Positions 44,637 to 56,226 of a DNA stretch of 64,000 bases are shown here, in pieces. The DNA is from Usnea hakonensis (taxonomy: Eukaryota > Ascomycota > Lecanoromycetes > Lecanorales > Parmeliaceae): positions 186,296-250,295 of the forward strand of contig BLJB01000124.1 in assembly GCA_013423325.1 (NCBI GenBank), written 5' to 3'. The position numbers were made by a program, and so were the translations under genes. The notes beneath the pieces were generated by a model. It was not told the DNA's origin. It ran no database searches and was given only the letters and a program-made list of their open reading frames with translations. Every line of letters begins with the position of its first letter. Within the stretch, counting starts at the first letter, position 1.

Positions 44637-45997
44637 TCAAGAATTCAATTTCTCATAAGCAGCAATATTCCATACGTAATAGCTCTGCCACTGAGTACCA
44701 CTCGGACTATCATAGCAACCAGTTTGATAGAGATAGTCGCCGTTGATGAGAGGATCCGAGGAGTCGACGGGGCCCCAGAAGCTCTGCGCTGTGCCGCTGC
44801 AATCGGGTTTTGTGAAGGCGGTCATGTTGTAGTCGGTGTAGAAACCCTGTTTGCGGGTTTGAATTAGCTTTGTTACAATTGATGGATTTCGATAGGGCGA
44901 GAGATTAATCAGGTTCGGAAAGTTTGAATTCGGGTTGAGGATTGCAGAAGCCCTGGCAAGGAAGATAGAGAAGAACAAACATGTGTAGCATTGGTAACTG
45001 CTAGAGTCATCTCAACCGCCGTCACGCCCTGCGGCAACACCCAACAATCGGCCACATTAACACCGTTCTCGCCGCCAGTGTTAGGAATTCCGCAACCGCC
45101 CGGGCCTCCTGATGTCTGCGAATTCGAAGCGACCCCTGAGGCACTGCAAGATCCACCAGCGGACATTATCCACTGGTTTTGGGACCCGGGAAGACAACCT
45201 GCAGGCTGGCCATCAATTCCAGCGTAGACACCCTCCTCGGGATCATCTGGCTCGATGGTCTTCCCACACTTGTCCGACCAGTAGGCACCAAGAGTGACAA
45301 ACATCCAGTTGTCAGCGTTGACGATTGCTTGCTCGACGGTGCTGGGATCGGTTGCTAGACTGACGCAGTTCGAGGACCCATATACGTAGTCGTTGAAAGG
45401 AGGGCTGGGAGAAGTTGTGAGTGAAAAGTAGGCTGGACTCAAGTGAGTAAATTCGTGTAGGAGCGTCATTGCACCCGTCTCGTATTCATCCAAATAGGTA
45501 TTGTCGCACGTCATGTCCTTCGTCGCGGGCTGCGCAAAGAAAGCGTCGCACAAGGTAATTGTCTGATCCTCGGTGTACGCGTATGGCTTATAGCCTTCTT
45601 GGGCGGACTCTTGACATTTCGGATCATTGGCAGTGCCAATGTAGTCAATGGTGACGGTGTAGCCATCATCGTCGCCAAGAGCGATGAACTTGGTGAGGAA
45701 GTTGTTGTTATACTCGTTGGCATGATCCTCGCTCTGGTATTTGCTTGGTATAAAGAGTTCATAATGGTAGTCATCTTCATTTATAAGGGTTTTGGCTTTG
45801 GTGGCAATGTTCTGTCCCGCAGAATACTCTGTTAAAACAGTTTGGTAGTGAGAGTCGTCTATGTGAGAGCCCTGCGTGAACTTTCGGGCAACCAAAGCTC
45901 CAGGAGAGTGGTCACCTCCTGGTGTCAAAAGAGGGTTGGTGGATACAAGCCCGATGAATAAGGTGCCTATCACGGCATATTGAGAAGTAGAAGGCAT
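44637..45997 (-). CDS. Secreted aspzincin-like (M35-type) metallopeptidase
   Basis: Two exons, complement(join(44637..44846,44981..45997)), 408 aa. The N-terminus MPSTSQYAVIGTLFIGLVST is a signal peptide. The zinc motif HEFTH lies at 181-185 in MTLLHEFTHLSPAYF, and a downstream NDYVYG (Asp203) resembles the third-ligand motif of deuterolysins (GTxDxxYG), though without the GT. The 134-bp intron (GTTTGT ... AACAG) joins NATH to GFYTDYNMTAF. The C-terminal 110 residues (Cys-rich, GDYLYQTGCYDSPSGTQW) look like an extra beta domain. Compared with classical deuterolysins it is longer and lacks an obvious long propeptide. Peptidase activity is likely but unproven. Confidence 0.85.
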
Positions 45998-47650
45998 GTC
46001 AAGCGTTTAGCGCTGCTGACGGTTTGAATGAAAAATTAACCTGATGGAGGAGACGTAGATATGATCTTTCAGTAGAACGGATGCACTGCTATTGGGAGCT
46101 CAATCGAAGTGTTTCTGACAATTGTGACAGAATCAACAGAGAGCAGAATTATGGAAACCATCAACAAGATATACTAGCAATCGAACCTTGGGAGGTCCTT
46201 AATTTCACGATCTTTGATTAGAATATCATCCAAAGTCCAACATCTTACTGGACCCAGCTCTTGTGGCACCCGGCCAGCACGAATGATGTTTGTATTTCTA
46301 ATCAGCCAAACGTGGTCAATACCGATGTGCCAGGTCATATGAAACAAGAAATTGCTATTGGGACATGATCACTTTGTCTGGGGCAGGGTTTCATTCGTTG
46401 AGGCTAGGAAAATATACAGGCAGCTGTTCGCTTTGCCTCGCCGTTGTGAGCCGGATGTAAGCACCATTCTGACGCACAGCCTCTCCATAGCTGAGCTTGG
46501 TCTGTTGGTCTGGGATATCCAAACTCGGTGTCGGCTCGAAGACATCGAGGATAGATACTCTTTGTTGTATCTGGCCAATGTTGCACATTGTTGGAGTCGA
46601 TATGCTATACGAAGCTTCAGCAAAAATTTGCGTTGTACAATTGAAGGAAGTCTTCTTTATCGCTGTCAAGGTCACCAGGATGAGCGGCCCGGCAATAGCA
46701 CCAGCAACCACCCAAAAGGCCATCTCCGCAACTTCGGGAACCCGCCCATATCATCCTGACTTGCTCAATATCTCCACCAAGATTTTTATAAAAGTTCATT
46801 ATTGAAAGTATAGAGCTTGATTCACGCCTTCCAACGATGTGAGATTGATTGGATTTGGCTTACTATCAGTGGAGGGAAGTTCGTCTTGATTACAGTTGCC
46901 CATAAGATGGCGAAGGATCTCACCCCAGGAGAAATCCAACTTGCGTCTCACCAATTTAATCCGTAGGGCTAATGTTGTAACAAAGATTACACCTCGAGCT
47001 TCACCGAGAGGCGCAGAACCTCGTCAACTAAGGCGAGTGCTACTTCCCTTTAGGAAAGACAAACATCATGGTATATCATCAGTATTCGAGGTTAGAGGAT
47101 ATGGTGGACGGCAAAAGAAAGATTTTGTTTTACGTTTTTTAAGGTAAAGTTATTAAATTAGTAAGAAGCTTAAATTCAAGTATACTCAAATTGTAATGAG
47201 GTAAAAGCCAACTTTACAACATACTTACTTACCTAAGGTACTTTAGCTGTATAATGCGATGATTGGAATTGGAGCTCAGCCGAGACCAAGGAACACGATC
47301 CTTAGTCGCCACTTCGGTTTCAGATGAATCCAATTCTCCGACAGTAAGCACCATTACGAAATGCAAAGGCGCAGTGAGGCTGCAGCTTAGTCGAGTTGCG
47401 GGGTTTGCTGCGGATGCCGAGAATAGCCCATCATGGCAGCTATCACGAGGACGCCTTTCGCTGAAATTTCCCCTACCTGGCAGTACATGTTTTTGACCTA
47501 AGGAACCGACTAGATCGCTATTCATAGTACCCAGATCCTTGTGTTGTGACCGTACAGCTTCTTACCCACTGCACACAACTTGTGACTCCCTAATCGCGGC
47601 ACCAACGGCTTCAGATCTTCCTCCTCTTTTCCGGTAGTGGTCAAGTACGA
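45998..47650. other. Intergenic, one weak frame
   Basis: A minus-strand frame at 46391-46723 begins with a hydrophobic helix (MAFWVVAGAIAGPLILVTLT), but no larger gene structure or family could be built around it. Short ACTTACCTAAGGTACTTTAG-like sequences occur near 47225-47245. Confidence 0.35.
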
Positions 47651-48493
47651 ATGGCTATGGATGTCGGCCACGATTCTCCAGCGGTCGACCGTAGTACCAT
47701 CTATCCTAAACCTACCGGTTGGGAGTACATGACCGACGACGAACGATACCTCGCCCTCAAATCCGAACCCAGACCTGACTCGGAACATCTTCGAACTGCT
47801 CTCGCTCAGGCCAAACAAGACGTCATGCGCGACCGAAATGAAGAAAGAGAGGCAATTGCAGAAGCGCGCAGAGCTACGGTCCTAGCCGATGCGCCCCACT
47901 TCACTCTCTCTCTCGAGGCTCCGCCCACCCTCTCGCTATCACAACACAGCTACCCGATCTCAGCGACTCTGATCTACGTCACTGATCCCGCCTCCTCCGC
48001 TGCCGCTACTGCTCGCCCCGTAATGTTCCGCCCCGGCTACGGTCCTCTCGCTCCATCCGCCCCAAACGAAAACTTATATTCTGTCTACACCGATCCCACC
48101 TGCAACCCCGAAAGTCGAATCCCACACGTCCGACCCAACGGCTCGATCCGTCCTCCCCGCGAAGCCAATGGCAGCTTCACAAAAGAGATCGAGGTGCGAG
48201 ACTGGAATGGATGGGAGGAAGTACACCTTGGAGACACGGTGAAGGGGAACGTGACAATGGGCTTGGACGACCGGAGTGGTTGGAGACAACATTTGGAAAA
48301 AGGGAAGAAGTACTGGGTTCGGTGTGATGACAGGGGACTGCTGGGACTGAGGAGGTTAGGTTTGGACAGGTACTGGAGATACGGGAGGAAGAGCGAGGTG
48401 GAATTGCCGATGAGGATTCAACTCAGGGATCCGATGGCTGTGGCTATACCTCTGGAGGCGAGCAATGTGCTGGAGTTTGAGGTGGTGGAGTGA
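47651..48493 (+). CDS. Conserved-looking protein of unknown function
   Basis: Single exon, 280 aa, start ATG 47651. No signal peptide or membrane helix. An N-terminal helical, charged part (about 35-75, ALAQAKQDVMRDRNEEREAI) is followed by a beta-rich part with PHFTLSLEAPPTLSLSQHSY, SFTKEIEVRDWNGWEEVHLG and KYWVRCDDRGLLGLRRLGLD. The W-rich beta segment and coding bias indicate a real gene. I do not recognise a named domain. Probably a soluble cytosolic or nuclear protein. Confidence 0.75.
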   Translation: MAMDVGHDSPAVDRSTIYPKPTGWEYMTDDERYLALKSEPRPDSEHLRTALAQAKQDVMRDRNEEREAIAEARRATVLADAPHFTLSLEAPPTLSLSQHSYPISATLIYVTDPASSAAATARPVMFRPGYGPLAPSAPNENLYSVYTDPTCNPESRIPHVRPNGSIRPPREANGSFTKEIEVRDWNGWEEVHLGDTVKGNVTMGLDDRSGWRQHLEKGKKYWVRCDDRGLLGLRRLGLDRYWRYGRKSEVELPMRIQLRDPMAVAIPLEASNVLEFEVVE

Positions 48494-49992
48494 GAATCTG
48501 CCAAAATGCATGACAGAATAGCCGAGAGCGTACTCTCTAATGTTCCTAGACGCTTCGTCATAAAGGCACCCGGCAGCGAAATGCTCGGTGTCTATGGTAC
48601 ATCACGGCCATAGCTACATAGGAATTCCTACCAGGAGTCTTCATGCTTAGGCGACCATCTCACCCATCTCATAAGCATATCCGCCCATAGCTTACACCAT
48701 CACCTGGGTATGCACCAAGGCTAATAGACATCCACGAAACCCATATAGAAACAGGCTGAAATGAAACCATTAAAGAAACATCCACCGTTATCTGAATCGG
48801 ATGAACACACTCATTGAACTCCCAAAATACTGACCCGTGAATAACCAACAACTGACTTACCTCCGCATATCGACATCGGGATCTCAAATTCACCACCCAC
48901 AAGTACACTAAAATCCATCATGATTGCAGCCAAAAGAAGAACCACGAAAACCGTTCTCTATAATTGCACTATCGATATGAGAAGATACGATATGGTACCT
49001 TACACGTCAATGTACCTATATATATGAAAGTAAATCGTCGACGGGCTTATCTGAACGAATGCTCAATGAGATAAAAACTGCTGACCCACCGCCTCTATCT
49101 ATTCGAAAATCTCTCCGAAAGAAAAGTGTAGGAGATTAGCGCAGCTGTAAGGTAAGGGACCTAGGTGGGTAAATTATATGGAAGGCTATCGGCGTGATTG
49201 GGAATAGCAATATTGGAATATTCTTTTCTATTACTCTCCAAGAATAAGCAATATTTATGAAATACCTTATTAGATGACTGATATGCATAGGATAGTCATA
49301 ATCGACACACTTATATGTCTATATACTAATTGTGAAGGCGCTACGAATATGCCTTTTCGCCATGAGTCAGCGTGTATACCTATACCTATAACCATCGACA
49401 ATCACAGAAGAAGTGAAGCACCTTGAAACCCCCTTCGTACATTACTATCTCCGAGCAGCTGAACGTAGAAAGAACTTTTGAGGGAAAGAAGGGACTCAAA
49501 GATACTTGTTACGACGACTATTCGACCCGCCAAGTGCCGTGCTTAAAGTAGCGAGGTGGAAAGGCGATAGTATGATGACGGCTATCTCCAAAGGTTTACC
49601 TTTTTCCCGTCCTTTTATCTCAGGCTCTCATCGTCATGCCCCCTCCAACCCTTCCGTACATCCTTCCAACTCATCCCTCCATACACAAACACTCCCGGAA
49701 CATCTCCTTATCTCTACAGAACCCACCCATCTCCAGACCAACCATCCATCAACCCAACAACCCGCACCCGGCCCCCTACTCTGAACCACACCAGTTCAAA
49801 CCCTCCACCCCTTTTAAAAATTATATACAAAGGAAATCCAAAGGATTCAATTAGCTGGTGGGACGCTTTTGGATTGTGGGGATAGTATCTCAATACGGAA
49901 TGCAGAGAGAGGTCTTTTGGAAAAAGACTAGCCATTTCAAAGCCATTAGACACTCTCTGAGCGGCTGATCCTGGATTCCAATTTCCTCGAAG
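48494..49992. other. Intergenic, AT-richer stretch
   Basis: Moderately AT-rich, no gene supported. A proline-rich frame near 49506-49784 is low-complexity. Confidence 0.4.
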
Positions 49993-50435
49993 GTGCGCTT
50001 GTGGCTCCCTTCTGCCCCACGAAGAAAGTTCATTCCACGTCCACCGGCCTTAAAGACTACCGTCATTACCGTAGCTCTTCCATCTGAAGCTCCGCCAATC
50101 GAAACCCAGATAATCCAGCATCTTTTCACATCGGCAAGCGGGACCACCTATACTTCGGTAAGCAATCCAAAAAAAAAAAAAAAATTCGATATGATATCTA
50201 AGATTTAATGGGAATGCAACAACTTCAGCCCAGAATCGCCGGACATTTGACCTCTCACAATAGGTCCGATATCTCGACTGCAACGCCCATCATCAATCCG
50301 TTGCGTTTTCCAACTTCCGCAGGTGACGACACATTCTTCAACATCAACATGCCTCAGACTAGCGACAATGATACGAAGCATACCATGGCACGTTTGCTGG
50401 AAGATCGGCTGAAGCAGAACACCCTGCAGCGATAG
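49993..50435 (+). CDS. Possible spliced gene fragment, unknown
   Basis: A plus-strand frame (about 49996-50160; TTVITVALPSEAPPIETQII, QHLFTSASGTTYTS) joins through a well-formed intron 50161-50226 (GTAAGC ... ACTTCAG) in phase 0 to a 69-residue segment PRIAGHLTSHNRSDISTATP ... LLEDRLKQNTLQR ending at 50435. No ATG lies in frame at the start: an in-frame stop at 49966 separates it from ATG 49900. A competing minus-strand frame (49890-50147, 85 codons) covers the first exon. The 5' exon may be missing, or the gene may be broken. No family recognised. Confidence 0.3.
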
Positions 50436-51073
50436 ACCGCGGCAACATGATCTCCGTTAATCTAAACAGCTGTGTGTTTGCCTTCGATTATCATTAGAAG
50501 AGAAGTACGCACGCTGGATGTGTCTCTTCAGAAAGTCATGATGCAGATAGACAGACGGACTATTTGATAGCATAATCTCCCTGTATATATGCGCCATCGT
50601 GTGGCTGAGTTCTTTTGCTTATAGTTTTGCGGGTGTCCAATGGGTCTGCTTCTGAGAAAGAGGAGCAGGGAGTTGGTGAGTACGGGTTCGGTTGAAGGAG
50701 GTTCGGTTTCAGATTTGGATGTGATATATCATGGATATGCTCGAATGGAATTCCCAGAGGCTGGAGCAGAGGAGGATAACTTCCAGAAGAGTATGACTGT
50801 AACCATGCACGCACACATACTGCAATGAAGACGTGAGAGAATAATTTTATGGTAGGAATCAGATAAAGATCGTAACTACCAAAAATCATACTCGTTCATC
50901 CATGTATCGATCCTTCCCTAGCCAACCCTTCTTCAAACCCCACTCCCAGCGCGCAACCAACCACGAAAAATTTTCCCCAACACACCGTCCACTAACCACT
51001 GCACCTCAATTCACCAGCAAGGTCTAACATAAAGTTTCCCTCGCACATGGCAATTTTCCCAAGCCATTCATCC
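50436..51073. other. Intergenic, downstream of hydrophobin
   Basis: Only a 62-codon frame (50640-50828) without features. The remainder is the 3' region of the hydrophobin gene. Confidence 0.4.
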
Positions 51074-51604
51074 CTAAGGATTTTCGCACAACAGCGCTTG
51101 GCCCGCCTAGTAAAGCGAAGCGAGAAGATACCTGTCAGCTTCTCTTTGCCATACATACACACACACAATGGAATTGTTTTCGAGTGAGGGACAAATAGTG
51201 CTCACGAACGTAGCAGATGAAGAAAGTAAAGACTCACAGCGTCAAGAGTGCAGCACTGAGCTTCCTGCCCGATAGCAGCGCAAATTTGCTTGAAATTATC
51301 GATGGAGGTTGGTTGGTAGGGTGCTGGGGAATCGTAAGCTCGTTAATTCTGTCTACATAACATGCGAACAAGAGAGATATGTGACAGGAAACTGGTTGGG
51401 AAGTGGCTGGGTAGGCTGCTTACGGTTGGCGCATTGCAGGTCCGCCACACCGAGGACGTTGACGGCGCAGCAGTTTGGGCTGCTGTCTGCCCCGGAGCAG
51501 AGGACGGAGGTATTGCGTTTGGCGTTGCCGGTGAGGGCGGGGGTGGCGGTGGTGAAAGAGGTGGCGGCGAGGATCGCGACGATGGTGGTGGTGGTAAAAT
51601 GCAT
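51074..51604 (-). CDS. Class II hydrophobin
   Basis: Three exons, complement(join(51074..51106,51238..51323,51424..51604)), 99 aa. Signal peptide MHFTTTTIVAILAATSFTTA. After splicing, eight Cys at 36, 45, 46, 58, 75, 84, 85 and 96 give C-x8-CC-x11-C-x16-C-x8-CC-x10-C, the class II hydrophobin spacing. Typical stretches are NCCAVNVLGVADLQCANPP, NFKQICAAIGQEAQCC and TLDAAGQALLCENP. Introns are 100 and 131 bp. The product is secreted and assembles at air-water interfaces on aerial hyphae or spores. It is complete, with no missing Cys. The reading frame stays open upstream of ATG 51604, but the signal peptide fixes the start. Confidence 0.95.
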
Positions 51605-54249
51605 GGTGTACTGGGTGAGAGGGGAGTTGAAGTTTGGTTGGTAATAGTGGTTGAAGAAGGCTGAAACTGGTTGAGATGAGTGATGATGCTGATGGTAGAG
51701 ATAATGGGGGAAATCTTGTGTCATTATATAGATATTCTGCTCTGGGAGAATGTGCCTTGGTCTACATCAGTGGAAACACTATGACGATAATGGCGATCCT
51801 CGTTTTTCTCGAGTGCTGCCTTTACAAAGGTGCTCGGACCTTTCTGGCCCTAGTTGTTGTTTCCCAGTTTTTGGCATTGATGCTTTTGCGGAGACGAGAA
51901 ATTGTGGCTGAGTGATGAGGATCTGGCGTAACGTTGTCAGCTGAATGAGGTCTCTCAGCCGTCATCAATGCCAATCTTCGGTGCTTCACGGAGCTTCGTG
52001 GCCGATCTAGATGCAATGAGGATACGGAGCTCGTTCTGGTTACGATCTCGGGGAGCAGGTTACTCCACCATGACGTAGGTCCGTGCTTAATGGAATTGGC
52101 AAGTTTATGGTCTTGTTGAAAAAGTGCAACCTTCTGCCATATACGATCTGGGGGTCTGAGTTTCGGCGTTTGCCGCTCAACGCTGAGACCACTGGTAGGC
52201 GAAAATAGGATTAAAGCCGGTATTATGATAGGAGCAACTGTCTGTAGGCTCTCATCTCCAGAATTACACCTTGGTCAATAATCTGTACCTAGTGTCTTCA
52301 GCAACTTATTGAAGGCCCAGGCAGGGAAAGTGTAGGAGACAGCCTGATTCAAAACAAGAGACGTCACACTTAGGATCATGTGGATCCATTCATGTATTCC
52401 CTCATGGTGAGAGATACTATAAAAAATCAAGTAGTGGAGCTCTTGTAAGAGATGGATAACCCAGAACCCACCAAACCTTGAACTCATCATCTCCTCTTAC
52501 AACATAGATACTCCAGAGATCGTACCGTCTAAGTCTTGACACGATTAATTGGAGTCAGATCACAATGGCGCTAGAAAAGTGGAAAGACTTATTCTTGCTG
52601 ACCATAGAAAGGCCCTGCAAAGGACAGTTGATATGAAAGCGCCAGTGTGTAGCACTTCCAGGAAATCTTGACAGTGATTCAAGTAAAGAATGCATTTACC
52701 TCGCGTATGGAGACCTCGGAGAACTCCAGCCGGAAATGGACTCAAAAGTAATAGATGACCCAAAAAAAGAGCATCCACCACGGCAAGGTTAAAGGATCGT
52801 GCTCGTACCATGACCGGTCTGGAAAAACGTTCGAGCGTACGTTTTGCAGACCGCTTGTTCGTGAACCCAACCAGGGAAGTCCAAATACTGACGGCTGGAG
52901 CCACTTACACAAGCTCATCAATCCTAGCATATGTACGGAGATCAGGATCAGCTATGGGGGCCTTTGTCCCGAGCCGAGTGCCATTGATGAATGATCGAGA
53001 CCTATTGCGAATGGTTCTCAGAGCACGTTCAGCTTTCAGCAGGACCACTATAGTCTTGCGACGGGCTGTCGATAGAAGGTCCCGAGTCATCTTCCAAGCA
53101 ACTAGTAAGGCGAAGTGGCTAGCGGACAAGAAGCAATAACAATCGTCACGGCCAACACCACACTAGTGCTCAGGCTGCCATGTGACAAGCTGAAAGGGGC
53201 AGGGTCAGAAGCGGACGATTTATGCCAAGAATAAGCATAGAGGACTTTTGAGGCATGTCTTGCCGAGACATCGAGATGTTGACTTGATGCCAAAGCGTCA
53301 TTGGATTTGACGCCAAGAAGTAGTCCTTGGCCACTTTCGTGGCGTTCGCAACTGCAGAGCCTTTAAGAAATAGATAGACATCACCCTTTTGTTTGTATGT
53401 GGTTGCGATTTGTTGCGTGTCTGGAGCAATGTCAGATGACAGCTCCGACATCTCAAGTCGTCAGAAGACCAAGCCAAAACTTGTCGATGGTCTGAGGAAA
53501 CTGAGGTTTTAGAGTGTCATGTTCAAGCAAGTCCTCATCTTCTCTAGGCCTTGGCATGCCAGGAGACAATATTGGATAAATGTTGTGAGCATGGAGGTCG
53601 CCATGGAAAGTCCTGCTTCATATGCTAATAATGCCCTACCTGGAATGATTTTTGGACAGTGCGCTTCTATGCATCCAAAGCCAACCACTTTAGGGGTCTA
53701 TGCCCCCCTATGGAGTTCCTAGGATATTGGGGCTGTTTCGGGCTGAGGCATTATTACGATCATGTAGCATGCCTCCAGGTGCCAACCTCCGTAGCGAGAT
53801 CTCGATTATGGTCACTTTTAGGGACCATCCGGCGGCGGAGCCGACCAAGAAACGGGTTGGGGGCGGAGAAATACCCGAGTCAAGGATGGCTGTTCAGGAG
53901 GTTCCTCTTTACGTGATCCTTGCGACAAGGTTGAATGGTAAACTTAATCAACTATGGGGCTGCCTTAGGCTCGAGTTGCCTACCATACTCTATCCCGGTG
54001 ACCCTGGTATGAGTAGGTGCAGTTGAACGTCTGAGATCTTTCTTAACATTGTCTCGCAAGAGGTCCTGTTTCGAGAGCTTCTTCTTTTCAGTGACTTCTG
54101 AAGACGTCATTCTCCGTCCTTGGCGGAATATCCCTGCACCTCTTTCCCCCCGCGCCCAACAATTTGCCCCATTTCTGGCAGCGACAACGCTCTTTACCTA
54201 CGCATCGCCTGCTGGGCAAGGCACATCAATCTCTTTATCCGCACCTGCC
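51605..54249. other. Gene-poor 2.6-kb stretch
   Basis: Apart from the hydrophobin promoter, no gene is supported. A minus-strand frame at 53170-53451 (MSELSSDIAPDTQQIATTYK...) reads like protein for 93 codons but has no recognisable domain or splice partner. Frames at 52560-53139 overlap on both strands and cannot both be real. Confidence 0.4.
51724..51730 (-). promoter_or_regulatory. Possible TATA box of hydrophobin gene
   Basis: TATATAA on the minus strand about 120 bp upstream of the hydrophobin ATG, a usual distance for a highly expressed fungal gene. Confidence 0.4.
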
Positions 54250-54768
54250 ATGTCGACCACCTCACCACAACACCATCCCGATCCTACAGCGCTCGTTTCA
54301 ACGTTCAATGCCCTCCCGCGCAACCAATTCTCACCTTCCGGCTCCGTTCCCAACCACTGGCACATATCCCTCCGCGAAGTACCCCTCCAGCCCCCCGGCC
54401 AAATCCTCTTCGTCCTCAATCCCGCCGCTCGCTACGTCCACGTCGAAGGACCACTACCATCCAGCTACAAAGACGCTACTACAGAGGTGAAAGCGACGAT
54501 ATGGAGTATGCTGTTGCTGAAGGCATTCAACGATGGGTTGGGCGCGACTGAAGAGATTAAGAGAGCTGGTGCGACTGTGGGTAGACCTTGGAGTTGGGTG
54601 TGCGATGATGCGGAGATGGCGGGGGCCGTGGGGGAGATGTTGAGGGGTATGGGGGTGCTGGCGCCGGAAGGGGTGGGGTTGGCTGGGGATGAGGATAATG
54701 GGATTGCTGATGAGGAGTGGGCACACTTCTTCGGAAAATTGCAGAACACCGTGCGGATGGATCAATAA
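54250..54768 (+). CDS. Conserved-looking protein of unknown function
   Basis: Single exon, 172 aa from ATG 54250; upstream codons in frame lack an ATG. It contains SVPNHWHISLREVPLQPPGQ, ILFVLNPAARYVHVEGPLPS and a helical half (EVKATIWSMLLLKAFNDGLG ... RPWSWVCDDAEMAGAVGEML). Codon bias, a beta-then-alpha layout and lack of low complexity make it a likely real gene, but no domain name comes to mind. No signal peptide. Confidence 0.65.
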   Translation: MSTTSPQHHPDPTALVSTFNALPRNQFSPSGSVPNHWHISLREVPLQPPGQILFVLNPAARYVHVEGPLPSSYKDATTEVKATIWSMLLLKAFNDGLGATEEIKRAGATVGRPWSWVCDDAEMAGAVGEMLRGMGVLAPEGVGLAGDEDNGIADEEWAHFFGKLQNTVRMDQ

Positions 54769-56226
54769 GGGCGAGTTGGGATGGAAGATCGGCTTAGGAA
54801 GAAGTAGTAGTCCTTGACCAAAGATCTTGCCGTTCAATAGGTGGTACTTAAAACTTAAAAGTAGACAGCTGCGGTCAATATAGATATCCTAAGCGCTGTG
54901 TGGAGTTGTCCTGCCAAAGGCTCCAAATATCATGAGGTTATATCTAATCCACGGACTCAGTCTTTCTTCTACGACACCTTCTTGTACAGTTGGTCTGATT
55001 TCTGCCGGTAGATTTTCCTGTGCTCCAAGGCGATCTTCGTCGACGTCTTAGTAAATTCCACTTTGGTCAAATTATGCACATCAAAGTTTTGACGCCTTGT
55101 TGGCCGTCCTAACCGCTCACCTCCATTCAAAATATTGACATTAAACCACCCGAACCCGGTCGTCCAATATGTCGTAAAGTGATGATGTGATGATGTAGGT
55201 GGGGCCATTAGCTCTCAGCCTTGTACGAGCTAGGTACTCTCCCGCTCCTGTCAGATGCCCGCAACCCCGCAATATTAGGGGTTTTCAGTTCGGGTTTCCT
55301 GCCAACTAAAGTATGTTGTAAACCACGAGCCAATTGCCTCGCGAGAAAGGCACTGTGAAGTCTCCATGTCGAAGCCTTGCGACACTCGCAAAAAGAATTT
55401 GTCAAGAAAGACCGGATGGCCCGGCACGAGACGTATCCAGCTCTTCTCACCACCTGCCAAGTATTCTAAGCGTAAAATGTATCCTGCCTGCAAATATATT
55501 CTACACCCACGAATTGTCGGCCTCCTACTGTCAATTACAACGGTTTAGGCAGACCATATCCCTCGAGGCTCAGCCTCTTATCTCCTTCGGATATCGTCGC
55601 ATTCCTTGCATTTTAGTCTTGGTCACCTGTAATATACGCGGGGCTAAACATTATCGGAATAAACAGGACGGTATCCAGATGCCAAACTACACCCTTCGGA
55701 GATTCAATGCCCATACTATTGGGTTTGGCAAAGCATTGAAGAATGTGTGGATTCCTGCATGCTTGTCTGGTTGTGGAACACTATGCACGAGACGTCATTT
55801 TAATCGTCGTCTCCAAAGGTGGGTGGTTGAGAGTTCGAGGCTACCGCGGCACTCATCATGCTCCTCTGGACTACCACGTCCTCTACAGCGTTTCCCTTTC
55901 CTTCAGCTTCCGGCTGACAAAGAAAATGACATCTCGGATATTCATCTCTGCGATAAATTTTGGAAGGCTTGATGATGTAAGTAGACGTAGGATATAGATC
56001 CGAACCAGACGGGCGGGAGACCCAAAAGCTGACGTCATTGCTCTTCCACCGCTTACTCTGCCGCTGAAGTCCGTGACAATGAGTATTTAAGACTCGGGCC
56101 ATTTGGCTCTCTGCTGTTAAATGTCAAATAATGTACCATCTCGAGCCGCTCTATTGGCACCCTGAACTAGCGGTATTCAGCCAAAAGTCAACTTAAACCT
56201 GTTCCGCGGCCACTTAATTCTCCATC
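54769..56226. other. Intergenic, nothing supported
   Basis: Frames at 55208-55972 on both strands lack motifs. A plus-strand frame of 212 codons near 55334 starts at an ATG but has no protein-like features. Confidence 0.4.

Noticed and set aside
44637..44746. Plus-strand frame over the 3' end of the metallopeptidase gene
   Set aside because: Antisense shadow; the minus-strand exon has clear protein sequence and splice phase.
55334..55972. 212-codon plus-strand frame
   Set aside because: No recognisable domain, and two overlapping frames on the other strand look equally random.
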